DNA of 64,000 nt from Marivita sp051251565. GTDB lineage: Bacteria > Pseudomonadota > Alphaproteobacteria > Rhodobacterales > Rhodobacteraceae. The position numbers and the translations under genes are program-made. The stretch's first letter is position 1; every line of letters begins with the position of its first letter. The stretch spans positions 310,001-374,000 of the forward strand of contig NZ_JBPOFB010000001.1 of the NCBI RefSeq assembly GCF_051251565.1, in the 5' to 3' direction. This document shows positions 34,889-43,536 of this stretch, in pieces. The notes beneath the pieces were generated by a model. That model did not search any database. It was not told the DNA's origin and saw only the letters and a list, made by a program, of their open reading frames with translations.

Positions 34889-36699
34889 TTCTCGTCCGTT
34901 TTTGCACCGCGCTTGATGCCTGATTTGATATTGCCAAACACGTCCGGCTTATACCCTTGCGTCCGCATGATCAGGTATTGCTGGGTGAAGGTGATCGTGT
35001 TGTTCGCAATCCAGTAAACGACCAACCCGCTAGCAAACCCGCCAAGCATGAACATGAAGACCCATGGCATCCACGCAAAGATCATCGCTTGCGTGGCATC
35101 CGTGGGTGCCGGGTTCAGCTTTTGCTGCAACCACATCGAGATGCCCAAAAGTAGGGGCAGAATGCCGATGAACACCAGCGCCAAAAGCGATCCGGGCTCC
35201 GGTGCTGCCCAAGGCAGCAGGCCGAACACGTTGAAAATCGACGTGGGGTCGGGGGCTGACAGGTCTTGGAATGGGCCAAGCCAAGGCGCGTGGCGCAGTT
35301 CCAGCGTGACAAAGATCACCTTGTAGAGCGAGAAAAAGATCGGGATTTGCAACAGGATCGGCAAACAGCCAGAGGCCGGGTTTACCTTTTCCTTTTTGTA
35401 CATCTCCATCATTTCCTGCTGGAGTTTCTGACGGTCGTCGCCCGCACGCTCCTTGATCTTTTCCATCTCTGGTTGAAGCTCCTTCATCTTCGCCATCGAC
35501 ACATAGGATTTATAGGCCAGCGGGAACAAAATGGACTTGATGATCAAGGTAAGACCGATGATCGCCCATCCCATATTGCCAATCAGCAGGTTCAGGTGAT
35601 GCAGCAGCCAGAAAATCGGTTTGGTCAGGAAAAAGAACCAACCCCAATCAATAGCATCGATAAAGCGGTCAACGCCGGTTTCCTGGTAGGCACGGATGGT
35701 TTCCCATTCCTTTGCACCGGCAAACAATTGCGTCGATACCTCGACCGATTGGCCCGCTGCGATGGTCACGGTCGGCTGCACGGCTTCAGTCTGGAAGATG
35801 TTGCTGGCGTCGTTGTACTTCGCAACCTGCCGGAATGGTGTGCCTGCTTCGGGGATCAGAGTGGTCATCCAGTAGTGATCGGTAAAGCCGATCCAGCCGC
35901 TTGTTGCCACTTGGGTCACTTCGGCGCGTGCGCCTTCGGATGCGACAACCGCGAAATCGGTCATGTCGTCATAATCGATCTCTGCCAACGTGCCGTCGGC
36001 CATTGCAACGACGCCTTCATGCAAGATGAAGAAGTTCTTCAAATCCACCGGTTCGCCGTGGCGCGCGATCAGGCCGTAAGGTGCAACGGACATCGCGGTA
36101 TCGCTGGTGTTGACGATCGATTGCGTGACGGTAAACATAAAGTCTTCGTCAACTTCGATCAAACGACGGAAAACGGTTCCGTTCGGGCTGTCCCAACGCA
36201 GGGTGATCGGAGTTTCGGTGGTCAGCGTGCCGCCGTCTTCCAAGGTCCAATTGGTTGTAACGCTTGGTACATCGTCCAGCGTCAGACCGCCGCCAGGGGC
36301 CCAGCCGAACAGCGCGTAATATGGGCTGGCGGTCCCGACAGGGTTGAACAGATGTACCACGTCGGCCTCAGGCTCAAGCGTGACGCGGTAGTCTTTCAAT
36401 GACAGATCATCAAGACGTCCGCCGGCAAGTGAAATAGACCCAGTTAGCCGGTCTGTTTCGACGCGTACGCGCGGTGCATCCTCGACAGCGGCAGGTCCGG
36501 TTTGCGTGGCGGTGGCCGTATCAATCGGGGCCGCGTCCGGAGTGGATGCGATGGGCGAAGATTGGGTCTGACTGGCTGGCGGCAGCGCAGTTTCTGGATC
36601 CAGCACCGGTTCCGGTGGAGGGAACAGGACGAACCATACCAGAATGACCGCAAAGCTGAGCGCTGTTGCTATAAGGAGATTCTTATTCTGATCGTCCAT
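34885..36699 (-). CDS. yidC: Membrane protein insertase YidC
   Basis: A 604-residue inner-membrane insertase. The first membrane segment (NLLIATALSFAVILVWFVLF) is followed by the large periplasmic beta domain (about residues 60-340) and the conserved insertase core: GWAIIGLTLIIKSILFPLAYKSY, NPASGCLPILLQIPIFFSLYKVI and MPWVFMFMLGGFASGLVVYWIANN. In many alphaproteobacteria rpmH and rnpA precede yidC; the 145 bases upstream here contain neither. Confidence 0.97.
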   Translation of the reverse strand: MDDQNKNLLIATALSFAVILVWFVLFPPPEPVLDPETALPPASQTQSSPIASTPDAAPIDTATATQTGPAAVEDAPRVRVETDRLTGSISLAGGRLDDLSLKDYRVTLEPEADVVHLFNPVGTASPYYALFGWAPGGGLTLDDVPSVTTNWTLEDGGTLTTETPITLRWDSPNGTVFRRLIEVDEDFMFTVTQSIVNTSDTAMSVAPYGLIARHGEPVDLKNFFILHEGVVAMADGTLAEIDYDDMTDFAVVASEGARAEVTQVATSGWIGFTDHYWMTTLIPEAGTPFRQVAKYNDASNIFQTEAVQPTVTIAAGQSVEVSTQLFAGAKEWETIRAYQETGVDRFIDAIDWGWFFFLTKPIFWLLHHLNLLIGNMGWAIIGLTLIIKSILFPLAYKSYVSMAKMKELQPEMEKIKERAGDDRQKLQQEMMEMYKKEKVNPASGCLPILLQIPIFFSLYKVIFVTLELRHAPWLGPFQDLSAPDPTSIFNVFGLLPWAAPEPGSLLALVFIGILPLLLGISMWLQQKLNPAPTDATQAMIFAWMPWVFMFMLGGFASGLVVYWIANNTITFTQQYLIMRTQGYKPDVFGNIKSGIKRGAKTDEK

Positions 36700-36844
36700 A
36701 GGGGACCGCCGCCTGTGGTTTTTGGATTACCGCTGCGTTCAACAGGCACTATGGCTGAACGTCAAGGGGATTCACAGGCAAGACAAGCCCGGTGCGGCAT
36801 TTGTTCTGTCAGGTGGGATGCCAAATTTGCCGCTTTGATGGCCA

Positions 36845-38374
36845 TTATTTCACTCGGCGCAAGTGCGGCCCTCCTTTGGGGGCGGCCTGACCTTGCCGGT
36901 TTGCCAACCAGTCGGTGATTTCGGAGTGCGGGGCAGGTGCCGCAAAAAGATACCCTTGGGCAAAGCCGCAACCAAGCTCGCGCAGCACGCCGTGTTCGCC
37001 CACCGTTTCCACTCCGACACCCAAACTTGGCAGATCCAATCCGTCGGCCAAGGCGATAAGGGCACCTAGTATCCGTTGCTTGTCGTCGGACAAATCCGCG
37101 CCCTGAATCAGACCGCGACCTATCTTTAGCCTTTGAACATAAAGGTTTGGGAGCAACGCAATCCGTGATGGCCCAGTACCAAAAGCATCAAGGTCAATCC
37201 CGCATCCCGCAGCCGAAATCGCTTTCAGTGTTCGGTGAAAGACATCATCCAACGAGGCCGACAGAATTGTTTCGGGAACGTCAACAATAAGCCGATGTGG
37301 CAACGTATTGTGACGATCAAGCGTGGTTGCAATCTGCCCCGGAAGGTCTGGATTGCGCAGGTCTGTGGCCGACAGGTTGATGCTGACTGTTGGCACGGAC
37401 AATCCGGCCTGATCCCAGCCCTTCAATGCCGCAAGTGTTTGCGCCAGCATGGTTTGCCCAAGCCGCGCCATATGGCCGCTTTCGGCAAAGGCTTGCAGGA
37501 ACTCTGCCGCAGGCAGAACGCCGCGCACCGGATGGTCCCATCGGGCAAAGGCTTCCATCCCGGTCACATCTCCGGATCGGACGCTGACCTGCGGTTGAAA
37601 ATACGCCTGAACCTGTCCGGTATCCAGCGCCTTTGCCACGTCTTGGTGCAGGTCGCGCTGGGTGCGCTGCCTGCGCGACACCTTGTCCGACCACACCCGG
37701 GTCGTTGCGGTGCCGCTTTCCAAAGCATCCTCAAGAGCCTGCGATGCAGAATCCAACCAAGTGTCTGCCGTCACGTTGCGCCCAAAATTCAGTGAAGATG
37801 CGATGCCGATACATATCGCAACATACTGCCCCGTGCCCGCAACGGAAATTGGGTCTTCCGCCGCGTCTCGCAACCGTTTGGCAAGGTCCAGAAGGCTGTC
37901 AAGCTTGAGCCGAAATCCCGGTGCGATCAAGACGGTGAACCGGGTGTCACCAGTCTGAAAGACGTGGTCTGTCTGGCGCAGTGTTGCGGCAATGCGGGTC
38001 TTGAGAACCTGTTGGGCCTCATCGGCGCGGGACCGCCCAAATGTCTTGCCAATTGCAGTCAGGCCATTGATTTCGATTTGAAAGCAGGCGGTTGTCTGGC
38101 CAGTGTGTTGGGCAATTTCCAGAAAATCCCGGGCAACGTCCACCGCTGACGCAGGACGGTCCATGTCCGTCACGGAAGTGGGCGAAAGCCGTCCAAATCC
38201 ACCAGTCAGGGCGTAGATCAGCGGCGTGGACAGCGCACACATAACCAGCAAAATTTCACCGCCCCCCCAATAGGCTGCAAGGGACAGCGCTGGCAGGAAT
38301 GCCAACATGTGTGGTCCCTGCAATCCGCGACGCAAAAGCGCGGAGAGTGTTTTGAAATCCAGTTGAGGTCGCAT
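36845..38374 (-). CDS. Membrane GGDEF-EAL family protein with both catalytic sites degenerate
   Basis: A 509-residue protein. Two membrane segments (about residues 23-38 and 40-57) precede a GGDEF-like domain (about 85-230) whose active loop is TGDTRF (141-146) instead of GGDEF. The EAL domain (about 245-500) keeps the first Glu (E274, as EAF), N333, E368, K417 and Q473. The DDFGTG motif is DAFGTG (A397), KID is KIG (G419), and AEGVE is GVGVE. Both a cyclase and a phosphodiesterase site therefore look lost. A role as c-di-GMP sensor or protein scaffold is more likely. Ends 145 bases before yidC on the same strand. Confidence 0.87.
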   Translation of the reverse strand: MRPQLDFKTLSALLRRGLQGPHMLAFLPALSLAAYWGGGEILLVMCALSTPLIYALTGGFGRLSPTSVTDMDRPASAVDVARDFLEIAQHTGQTTACFQIEINGLTAIGKTFGRSRADEAQQVLKTRIAATLRQTDHVFQTGDTRFTVLIAPGFRLKLDSLLDLAKRLRDAAEDPISVAGTGQYVAICIGIASSLNFGRNVTADTWLDSASQALEDALESGTATTRVWSDKVSRRQRTQRDLHQDVAKALDTGQVQAYFQPQVSVRSGDVTGMEAFARWDHPVRGVLPAAEFLQAFAESGHMARLGQTMLAQTLAALKGWDQAGLSVPTVSINLSATDLRNPDLPGQIATTLDRHNTLPHRLIVDVPETILSASLDDVFHRTLKAISAAGCGIDLDAFGTGPSRIALLPNLYVQRLKIGRGLIQGADLSDDKQRILGALIALADGLDLPSLGVGVETVGEHGVLRELGCGFAQGYLFAAPAPHSEITDWLANRQGQAAPKGGPHLRRVK

Positions 38375-38432
38375 ACCAATCTTGCCCCGAAATCATGTCC
38401 GGTCAGGTTGGCGCGCATTGGTGACTCAGGGT

Positions 38433-39314
38433 TTAACGCAGCTTCGGAATATCCGTAGAATTTTCGATATCCTGTGCAAAAATCGTTTTTAACCCTTTGA
38501 AATCAAACAAGTCATTGTCCAGTAAATGCGACGGCCGTGCATTTGTCAGGGCGCGGAACATCACCTGCCGACGGCCAGGGCTGTTCTTTTCCCAGCCATC
38601 CAGAATCGCTTTGACCTGCTGGCGTTGCAGCCCGTCCTGGCTGCCGCACAGATCACATGGGATAATCGGGTAGCCCATCGCGCGGGCAAATTTCTCGCAA
38701 TCGGCCTCGGCCACATGGGCAAGCGGACGATACAGAAACAGATCGCCCTCTTCATTGACCAGTTTGGGCGGCATCGTGGCCAGCCGTCCACCATGGAACA
38801 GGTTCATGAAAAACGTCTCAAGAATGTCGTCACGATGATGGCCCAGCACCACTGCGCTACAGCCTTCTTCACGCGCGACCCGGTATAGATTGCCCCGCCG
38901 CAGCCGCGAACACAGCGCGCAAAAGGTCCGCCCTTGTGGCACCTTGTCGACAACAATCGAATATGTGTCCTGATATTCAATCCGGTGCGGAACGCCCATT
39001 TTCTCAAGAAATTCAGGCAAAACTGTCGCCGGGAACCCCGGCTGACCCTGATCGAGATTGCACGCCAAAAGCTCGACCGGCAAAAGCCCGCGCCATTTCA
39101 ATTCGTGCAGAACCGCGAGCAGCGTATAGCTGTCTTTGCCGCCCGACAGGCAGATCAGCCATTTTGCAGACTGGGCGCTGTCCCGGTCGACCATGCCATA
39201 TTGATCAAGCGCCTCGCGCACGTTCTGCACGATGCGTTTGCGCAGCTTTTTGAACTCGGTGGTTTTGGGCGCACCGTAGAACAGCGGGTGTATATCGTCG
39301 GCATCATCAAGCAT
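38433..39314 (-). CDS. ttcA: tRNA 2-thiocytidine(32) synthetase TtcA
   Basis: A 293-residue PP-loop ATPase thiolating C32 of certain tRNAs with a 4Fe-4S cluster. PP-loop SGGKDSYTLLAVLHELK, cluster cysteines in FCALCSRLRRGNLY, and the second CxxC in PCDLCGSQDGLQR are all present. A histidine-rich block GHHRDDILETFFMNLFHGG also matches. It starts 41 bases after hrpB ends. Confidence 0.95.
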   Translation of the reverse strand: MLDDADDIHPLFYGAPKTTEFKKLRKRIVQNVREALDQYGMVDRDSAQSAKWLICLSGGKDSYTLLAVLHELKWRGLLPVELLACNLDQGQPGFPATVLPEFLEKMGVPHRIEYQDTYSIVVDKVPQGRTFCALCSRLRRGNLYRVAREEGCSAVVLGHHRDDILETFFMNLFHGGRLATMPPKLVNEEGDLFLYRPLAHVAEADCEKFARAMGYPIIPCDLCGSQDGLQRQQVKAILDGWEKNSPGRRQVMFRALTNARPSHLLDNDLFDFKGLKTIFAQDIENSTDIPKLR

Positions 39315-39355
39315 GGGATTCGTCTAAGGCGGAACGGCGTCTGCGGCAAGATGGA

Positions 39356-41806
39356 TCAGCGCCCGCGCGGCTTGGCGCGCAAGGTCGGATCGGCTTGGGT
39401 GGGATCGTCTGGCCACGGGTGCTTGGGATAGGCCGCGCGCATGTCCTTGCGCACGTCGAAATACGAGCCTGCCCAGAAACCGGGCAAATCCATCGTCGTC
39501 TGCACTGGCCGCCGCGCCGGGGACAACAAGGTCACGCGCAACGGGGTTTTGCCGACACAGGGGTGCGTTTTCTGGCCGAACATTTCCTGTAGGCGCAACG
39601 CAATTTCGGGGTGATCACCGGAATAATCTATGGGGATGTCGCGCCCGAGGGGCGTTGTGAACTTGCCAGGAACAAGCCGGTCCAACATTTGCATCTGGCC
39701 CCAATCCAGCATCAAGCGCAACGGGGCCAGCAAGTCAAACCGCTTCCAATCCTCGGCGCTGCGCACGCCGTCCAGGTGCGGCAACAACCAGTCTGGCAGT
39801 GTCTCCAGCAGCGTCGCGTCGGACATATCCGGCAGGTCTTGTCCGGCATCGCGGCCCAAGGCGACCCGCGCGATGAACCGACGGGCGGCATCCGTCATGG
39901 CAGGCGCAAGCCCGAGTTCGCGCACCCCGTCCAGCATCGCCAACGCCACCGCACTGGATGGCGCGTCCTTCCAAACCCGATCATCCAGGGCAATGGCTGC
40001 GAATTTCTCTTGTTGGCGGGCCACGACGCGGCGGTCACGCTTGGACCAGTCACACAGGTTGACCCATGCGATCTGATCGGCAAACAGGGTGCGCAACGCA
40101 CTCTCAGTGATCTGAATCGCTTGCCGGATGCGGGCGTCGCGGGGGTTTCCGTCAAGATCGGTTGCCACGATCAACCGCGCCCCGGCAAGCGCATCGCTGT
40201 CGTCCATCACCGCACCTTTGCCGCCTGACAGTTGATAGCGCGGCGCATCGCCCTTGCGGCGCAGCCCGATCCGGTCGGGATAGGCAAGGGCGGCCATCTC
40301 GGCAGTGGTCAGCCCCTTGGCCTGTGCCTTGGGGGCGGCTGCCCGCAGGCGCTTGGCCTCTGTGCGTATGCGGTCAACCGCGCCGCGATTGACTGTGGCA
40401 CGGCGGGTCTGGGCGAACCTGTGCGGATCACGCAATGCCTCGATCCGCAGGGCCAGATCTACACCGCCGCCTTGCACAGGATCGCGGTCCGCCATGAGCG
40501 CCGCGAGGGGGGCGGCCTCGGGCCCGGCAACGCCAACCATATGCGCCAACCTTGGGTGTAGTGGCAGGCCTGAGAGTGTGCGACCATGGTCGGTGATCCG
40601 GTTCTTTGTATCCAGCGCGCCCAGCATCCGCAGCAGGGCTTGCGCCTCGCCGTAGGCACCCGGCGGCGGTGGCGTCAGGAACGGCAAGTCTGCCGGTTGC
40701 GCGCCCCACAGGGCCAGCTCCAACGCAAGTCCCGCCAGATCGGCGGCTTCGATCTCGGCTGGAGGGAAGGCCGCCAAGGCACCGTCTTCGCCCTTGGTCC
40801 AGAGCCGATACGCGACACCTTCGGCCACCCGGCCCGCACGGCCCGCACGCTGTGTGGCCTCGGCCTTGGTGACTTTCTCGGTCACCAGCCGTGACATGCC
40901 AGAACCCGGATCGAACCGCGCCCGCCGCGCCCGTCCACCATCGACCACAACGCGGATGTCTTCGATCGTCAGCGATGTTTCGGCAATGGATGTGGCAAGC
41001 ACGACCTTGCGCCCTTGGGGTTCCGGCCGGATCGCCTCTTGCTGGGCGTTGAACGGCATCGCGCCGAACAGCGGGCGTATGTGACAATCCTTTGGCAACC
41101 GTCCTTCAAGCGCAGCATGCACCCGCCGGATTTCGCCTTCACCGGGCAGGAAGGCAAGGAGTCCGCCTTCGGTCTTGGATGTGGCCTGCGCGATCAGATC
41201 GGCTATTGCCGCCTCCAATCGCATATTCTTAGACAGCGGCTTGTCCAGCCATCGTGTCTCGACCGGAAAACTGCGACCCTCAGAGGTGACGATGGGCGCG
41301 TGCATGAGTTCGGCCACAGGTGCGGCGTCCAATGTGGCAGACATGGCAACAAGGATAAGATCATCCCGCAGCGCGCTGGTGACTTCCAGACACAGTGCCA
41401 GTCCCAGGTCGGCGTTCAAGGAGCGTTCATGAAATTCGTCAAAGATCACCGCGCCAATGCCACGAAGTTCGGGATCAGACTGGATCATCCGCGTCAGGAT
41501 GCCTTCGGTCACCACCTCGATCCGGGTCGCGTTCGAAACTTTCGCCTCACCGCGTACCCGGTAGCCCACGGTGCGGCCGGTCGGTTCCCCCAGCGTGTCC
41601 GCCATACGTTCCGCCGCCGCCCGCGCGGCAAGGCGGCGGGGTTCGAGCATGAGGATCTTCTGTTGCGTCAGCCCGGCCTCAAGCATCGCCAGCGGCACGC
41701 GCGTGGTCTTGCCCGCACCGGGCGGCGCTTGCAGCACGGCACGGCCCCGCTGTCGCAGATGGTCAATCAGGTCAGGCAGGGCAGGATCAATCGGAAGCCA
41801 TGTCAT
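39356..41806 (-). CDS. hrpB: ATP-dependent helicase HrpB
   Basis: An 816-residue DEAH-type helicase. Walker A QAPPGAGKTTRVPLAMLEAG, DEFH box (VIFDEFHERSLNADLGL), motif III SATLDAAP, motif VI (QRAGRAGRVAEGVAYRLW) and the HrpB C-terminal domain (LDWGQMQMLDRLVPGKFTTPLGRDIPIDY) are present. The start MTWLPIDPALPDLIDHLRQRG at 41806 fits the family; the frame extends upstream without support. Cellular role in most bacteria is not settled. Confidence 0.94.
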   Translation of the reverse strand: MTWLPIDPALPDLIDHLRQRGRAVLQAPPGAGKTTRVPLAMLEAGLTQQKILMLEPRRLAARAAAERMADTLGEPTGRTVGYRVRGEAKVSNATRIEVVTEGILTRMIQSDPELRGIGAVIFDEFHERSLNADLGLALCLEVTSALRDDLILVAMSATLDAAPVAELMHAPIVTSEGRSFPVETRWLDKPLSKNMRLEAAIADLIAQATSKTEGGLLAFLPGEGEIRRVHAALEGRLPKDCHIRPLFGAMPFNAQQEAIRPEPQGRKVVLATSIAETSLTIEDIRVVVDGGRARRARFDPGSGMSRLVTEKVTKAEATQRAGRAGRVAEGVAYRLWTKGEDGALAAFPPAEIEAADLAGLALELALWGAQPADLPFLTPPPPGAYGEAQALLRMLGALDTKNRITDHGRTLSGLPLHPRLAHMVGVAGPEAAPLAALMADRDPVQGGGVDLALRIEALRDPHRFAQTRRATVNRGAVDRIRTEAKRLRAAAPKAQAKGLTTAEMAALAYPDRIGLRRKGDAPRYQLSGGKGAVMDDSDALAGARLIVATDLDGNPRDARIRQAIQITESALRTLFADQIAWVNLCDWSKRDRRVVARQQEKFAAIALDDRVWKDAPSSAVALAMLDGVRELGLAPAMTDAARRFIARVALGRDAGQDLPDMSDATLLETLPDWLLPHLDGVRSAEDWKRFDLLAPLRLMLDWGQMQMLDRLVPGKFTTPLGRDIPIDYSGDHPEIALRLQEMFGQKTHPCVGKTPLRVTLLSPARRPVQTTMDLPGFWAGSYFDVRKDMRAAYPKHPWPDDPTQADPTLRAKPRGR

Positions 41807-41846
41807 GGCACCTTCTATGCTGGCGACGGTTCTCCGGGCAAGCAGG

Positions 41847-42224
41847 TCAGGTTTCGTCTTGGGGCAATGCTGCGATGCAGGCGGCGGCCCCGCGCTCTGC
41901 CGCACGTTCAAAGCCGGGCAGATCACGGGCCAACTGCGCATCGCGTGTTTGAAGCGCGGTTCGGTCGATGGGCACACGGCGGGTCACGGGATAAGTCTGC
42001 CGGTCCCAACAGGGCACCCAGCCGCCATCGTGTGTTTTGCAGCGGGTAAAGACCCGGCGGGTCTGGTATTCTGTCACCCAGTCAAAGCCGCGCGAAAGAG
42101 TTGTGGCAATCTCGGCCCGTTCCTTCAATGCAGCACGATACGGGGCAGCGGCATCGTTGATGCAGCGCTCTTGCGGCGTGGCGCAGGCTGCCAAAAGCAG
42201 CAGAATGGGGATCAGTCGGGTCAT
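41847..42224 (-). CDS. Small lipoprotein, unknown function
   Basis: A 125-residue protein with a lipoprotein signal peptide (MTRLIPILLLLAACA, lipobox LAAC) and a mature part with three cysteine-containing segments (ERCIND, TRCKTHDGGWVPCWDRQTYP, AACIAAL), suggesting disulphides. Predicted to sit at the outer membrane or inner-membrane periplasmic face. I do not recognise a named family. It lies 40 bases upstream of hrpB on the same strand. Confidence 0.7.
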   Translation of the reverse strand: MTRLIPILLLLAACATPQERCINDAAAPYRAALKERAEIATTLSRGFDWVTEYQTRRVFTRCKTHDGGWVPCWDRQTYPVTRRVPIDRTALQTRDAQLARDLPGFERAAERGAAACIAALPQDET

Positions 42225-42328
42225 GATTTTACGCTAGCTTAACCAATTTCACGGAGCAATAAATTTGCAGAGGCTTCAAGTGAGGGATGTATTTTATAAT
42301 TTAAAATCAAGATTCTACCTGTAAAGAT
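42225..42328. other. AT-rich spacer between two secreted-protein genes
   Basis: This 104-base stretch is strikingly AT-rich against the GC-rich surroundings, with a near-palindromic core ATTTTATAATTTAAAAT at about 42290-42306. It lies upstream of the minus-strand lipoprotein gene and may hold its promoter. Confidence 0.45.
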
Positions 42329-42790
42329 TTACGATTTATTCATCTTTGTCCCCATGGGGACAGTCGCAATTTGATCACTTGGGCATTCCCGGAACGCGGC
42401 CACTTCGGCGGTCGCCCCCTCCAGATCGACACCCACATTCAGGGCTCCCAGAACGGCCACGGCGCGGCTGTTGAACGCCAGACCGTCCAGAACATTGCCG
42501 AACCCGCTGTCGCGCACAGTCAGGGTGTTCAAAGTGATAACATGCCGGCTGGTCGAGATCGTCTGACCTGCCGCGCCCTCAAACCGTAGCGAAAACACCG
42601 GAGCTTCGGGCCAGCCCCCGGGGCGGGTCAGGTGAAGCGCGTATTCCGCAAGTGCCGGGTCAAAAGTGACGGTCACATCCATCTCTTGTCCCCGGTGTGA
42701 CAGGGTGCAGATCGGCTGCAGCGAGAAGTCCCACGCGGCAGCGGGGCCGGTCAGGCTAAGGGCGACAAGGGGCGCGAAACACCATTTCAT
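42329..42790 (-). CDS. Secreted hypothetical protein
   Basis: A 153-residue protein with a Sec signal peptide (MKWCFAPLVALSLTGPAAA, cleavage before WDFSLQP). The mature part looks beta-rich and has cysteines at PICTLSH and FRECPSD that could pair. No enzyme motif is visible. It is transcribed away from the zinc-ribbon gene. I do not recognise a named family. Confidence 0.72.
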   Translation of the reverse strand: MKWCFAPLVALSLTGPAAAWDFSLQPICTLSHRGQEMDVTVTFDPALAEYALHLTRPGGWPEAPVFSLRFEGAAGQTISTSRHVITLNTLTVRDSGFGNVLDGLAFNSRAVAVLGALNVGVDLEGATAEVAAFRECPSDQIATVPMGTKMNKS

Positions 42791-42924
42791 AGGTCAAAGA
42801 TAGCGTAGGATGTGCATGGGTCCAACAGAAGGTTGGGCAGCAGATTTGGCCAAGTTGGCGCACGGGGGTGAAAACGCGGTTTGATTGCTTATGTGAAACG
42901 AGAGCTACACAGAGGAGAGTCGCC

Positions 42925-43206
42925 ATGAAATGCCCCATCGACGGAACCGCACTCGTGATTGCCGAAAGGTCGGGTGTGGAAATCGACTATTGCCCGCAAT
43001 GCCGTGGCGTCTGGCTGGACCGGGGGGAATTGGACAAGATCATCGAACGCAGCGCCAGCTTTACACCGCCACCACCGCCCCCGCCTCAACCTGTGCAGCA
43101 GGCACAGCCCGCACGCGGTTACGACGATGGCCGCTACCGCGACGATGGCGGATATCACAAAAAGAAAAAGCGCGGCGGATTTCTGGAAGACCTGTTCGAC
43201 TTTTAA
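42925..43206 (+). CDS. Zinc-ribbon (TFIIB-type) domain protein
   Basis: A 93-residue protein. Residues 1-42 form a zf-TFIIB-type ribbon with CPIDG and CPQC pairs (MKCPIDGTALVIAE, IDYCPQCRGVWLDRGELDKI). A polyproline stretch (TPPPPPPPQPVQQ) and a charged tail (HKKKKRGGFLEDLFDF) follow, a layout seen in many small bacterial proteins of unknown function. AGAGGAGAG lies upstream of the ATG. Confidence 0.85.
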   Translation: MKCPIDGTALVIAERSGVEIDYCPQCRGVWLDRGELDKIIERSASFTPPPPPPPQPVQQAQPARGYDDGRYRDDGGYHKKKKRGGFLEDLFDF

Positions 43207-43255
43207 ATCGGGTTCCGCTAGGTCGTACACATCTGTCCGACCTGTGGAGGCCGTT

Positions 43256-43330
43256 ATGCATGTGTGGATTGCCGTTGCGAGTTTGCTGGCCCTGAGCGCC
43301 TGTGGCGTGCCTTTTGTACCGTTCATCTAG
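43256..43330 (+). CDS. 24-residue lipoprotein
   Basis: A tiny frame, MHVWIAVASLLALSACGVPF followed by VPFI and a stop. It is a complete lipoprotein signal peptide with lipobox LSAC and only nine residues including the lipidated Cys left after cleavage. GGAGG at 43246-43250 lies five bases before the ATG. A hairpin follows the stop. The strong ribosome site and perfect lipobox argue for a real gene. Function unknown. Confidence 0.65.
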   Translation: MHVWIAVASLLALSACGVPFVPFI

Positions 43331-43348
43331 GCCATGAGATTCCGGGTC

Positions 43349-43369
43349 GGTGGGCACTGGTTGCCCACC
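43349..43369 (+). terminator. Hairpin after the 24-residue lipoprotein gene
   Basis: Eight-base arms GGTGGGCA (43349-43356) and TGCCCACC (43362-43369) with a five-base loop, 19 bases after the stop codon. There is no strong T-run, so termination efficiency is uncertain. Confidence 0.5.
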
Positions 43370-43536
43370 TGACCTGCATTAACGTTTTGTTAACGGTTGA
43401 GTGATGGTTTGACCGAGCATCGCTATACCGGTGCGTTAGCACTCCGCGAGACCCGTTCAGGCTATGCGCAGTGTAGGAATATCATGCGCAGGTCGTCAGG
43501 GCCGCAGGGTGAGCAATGTTTGGCCACCCTTACCAG

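Noticed and set aside
36700..36844. Promoter-like TTGACG upstream of yidC
   Set aside because: The candidate -10 box at the right distance is poor; not strong enough to report.
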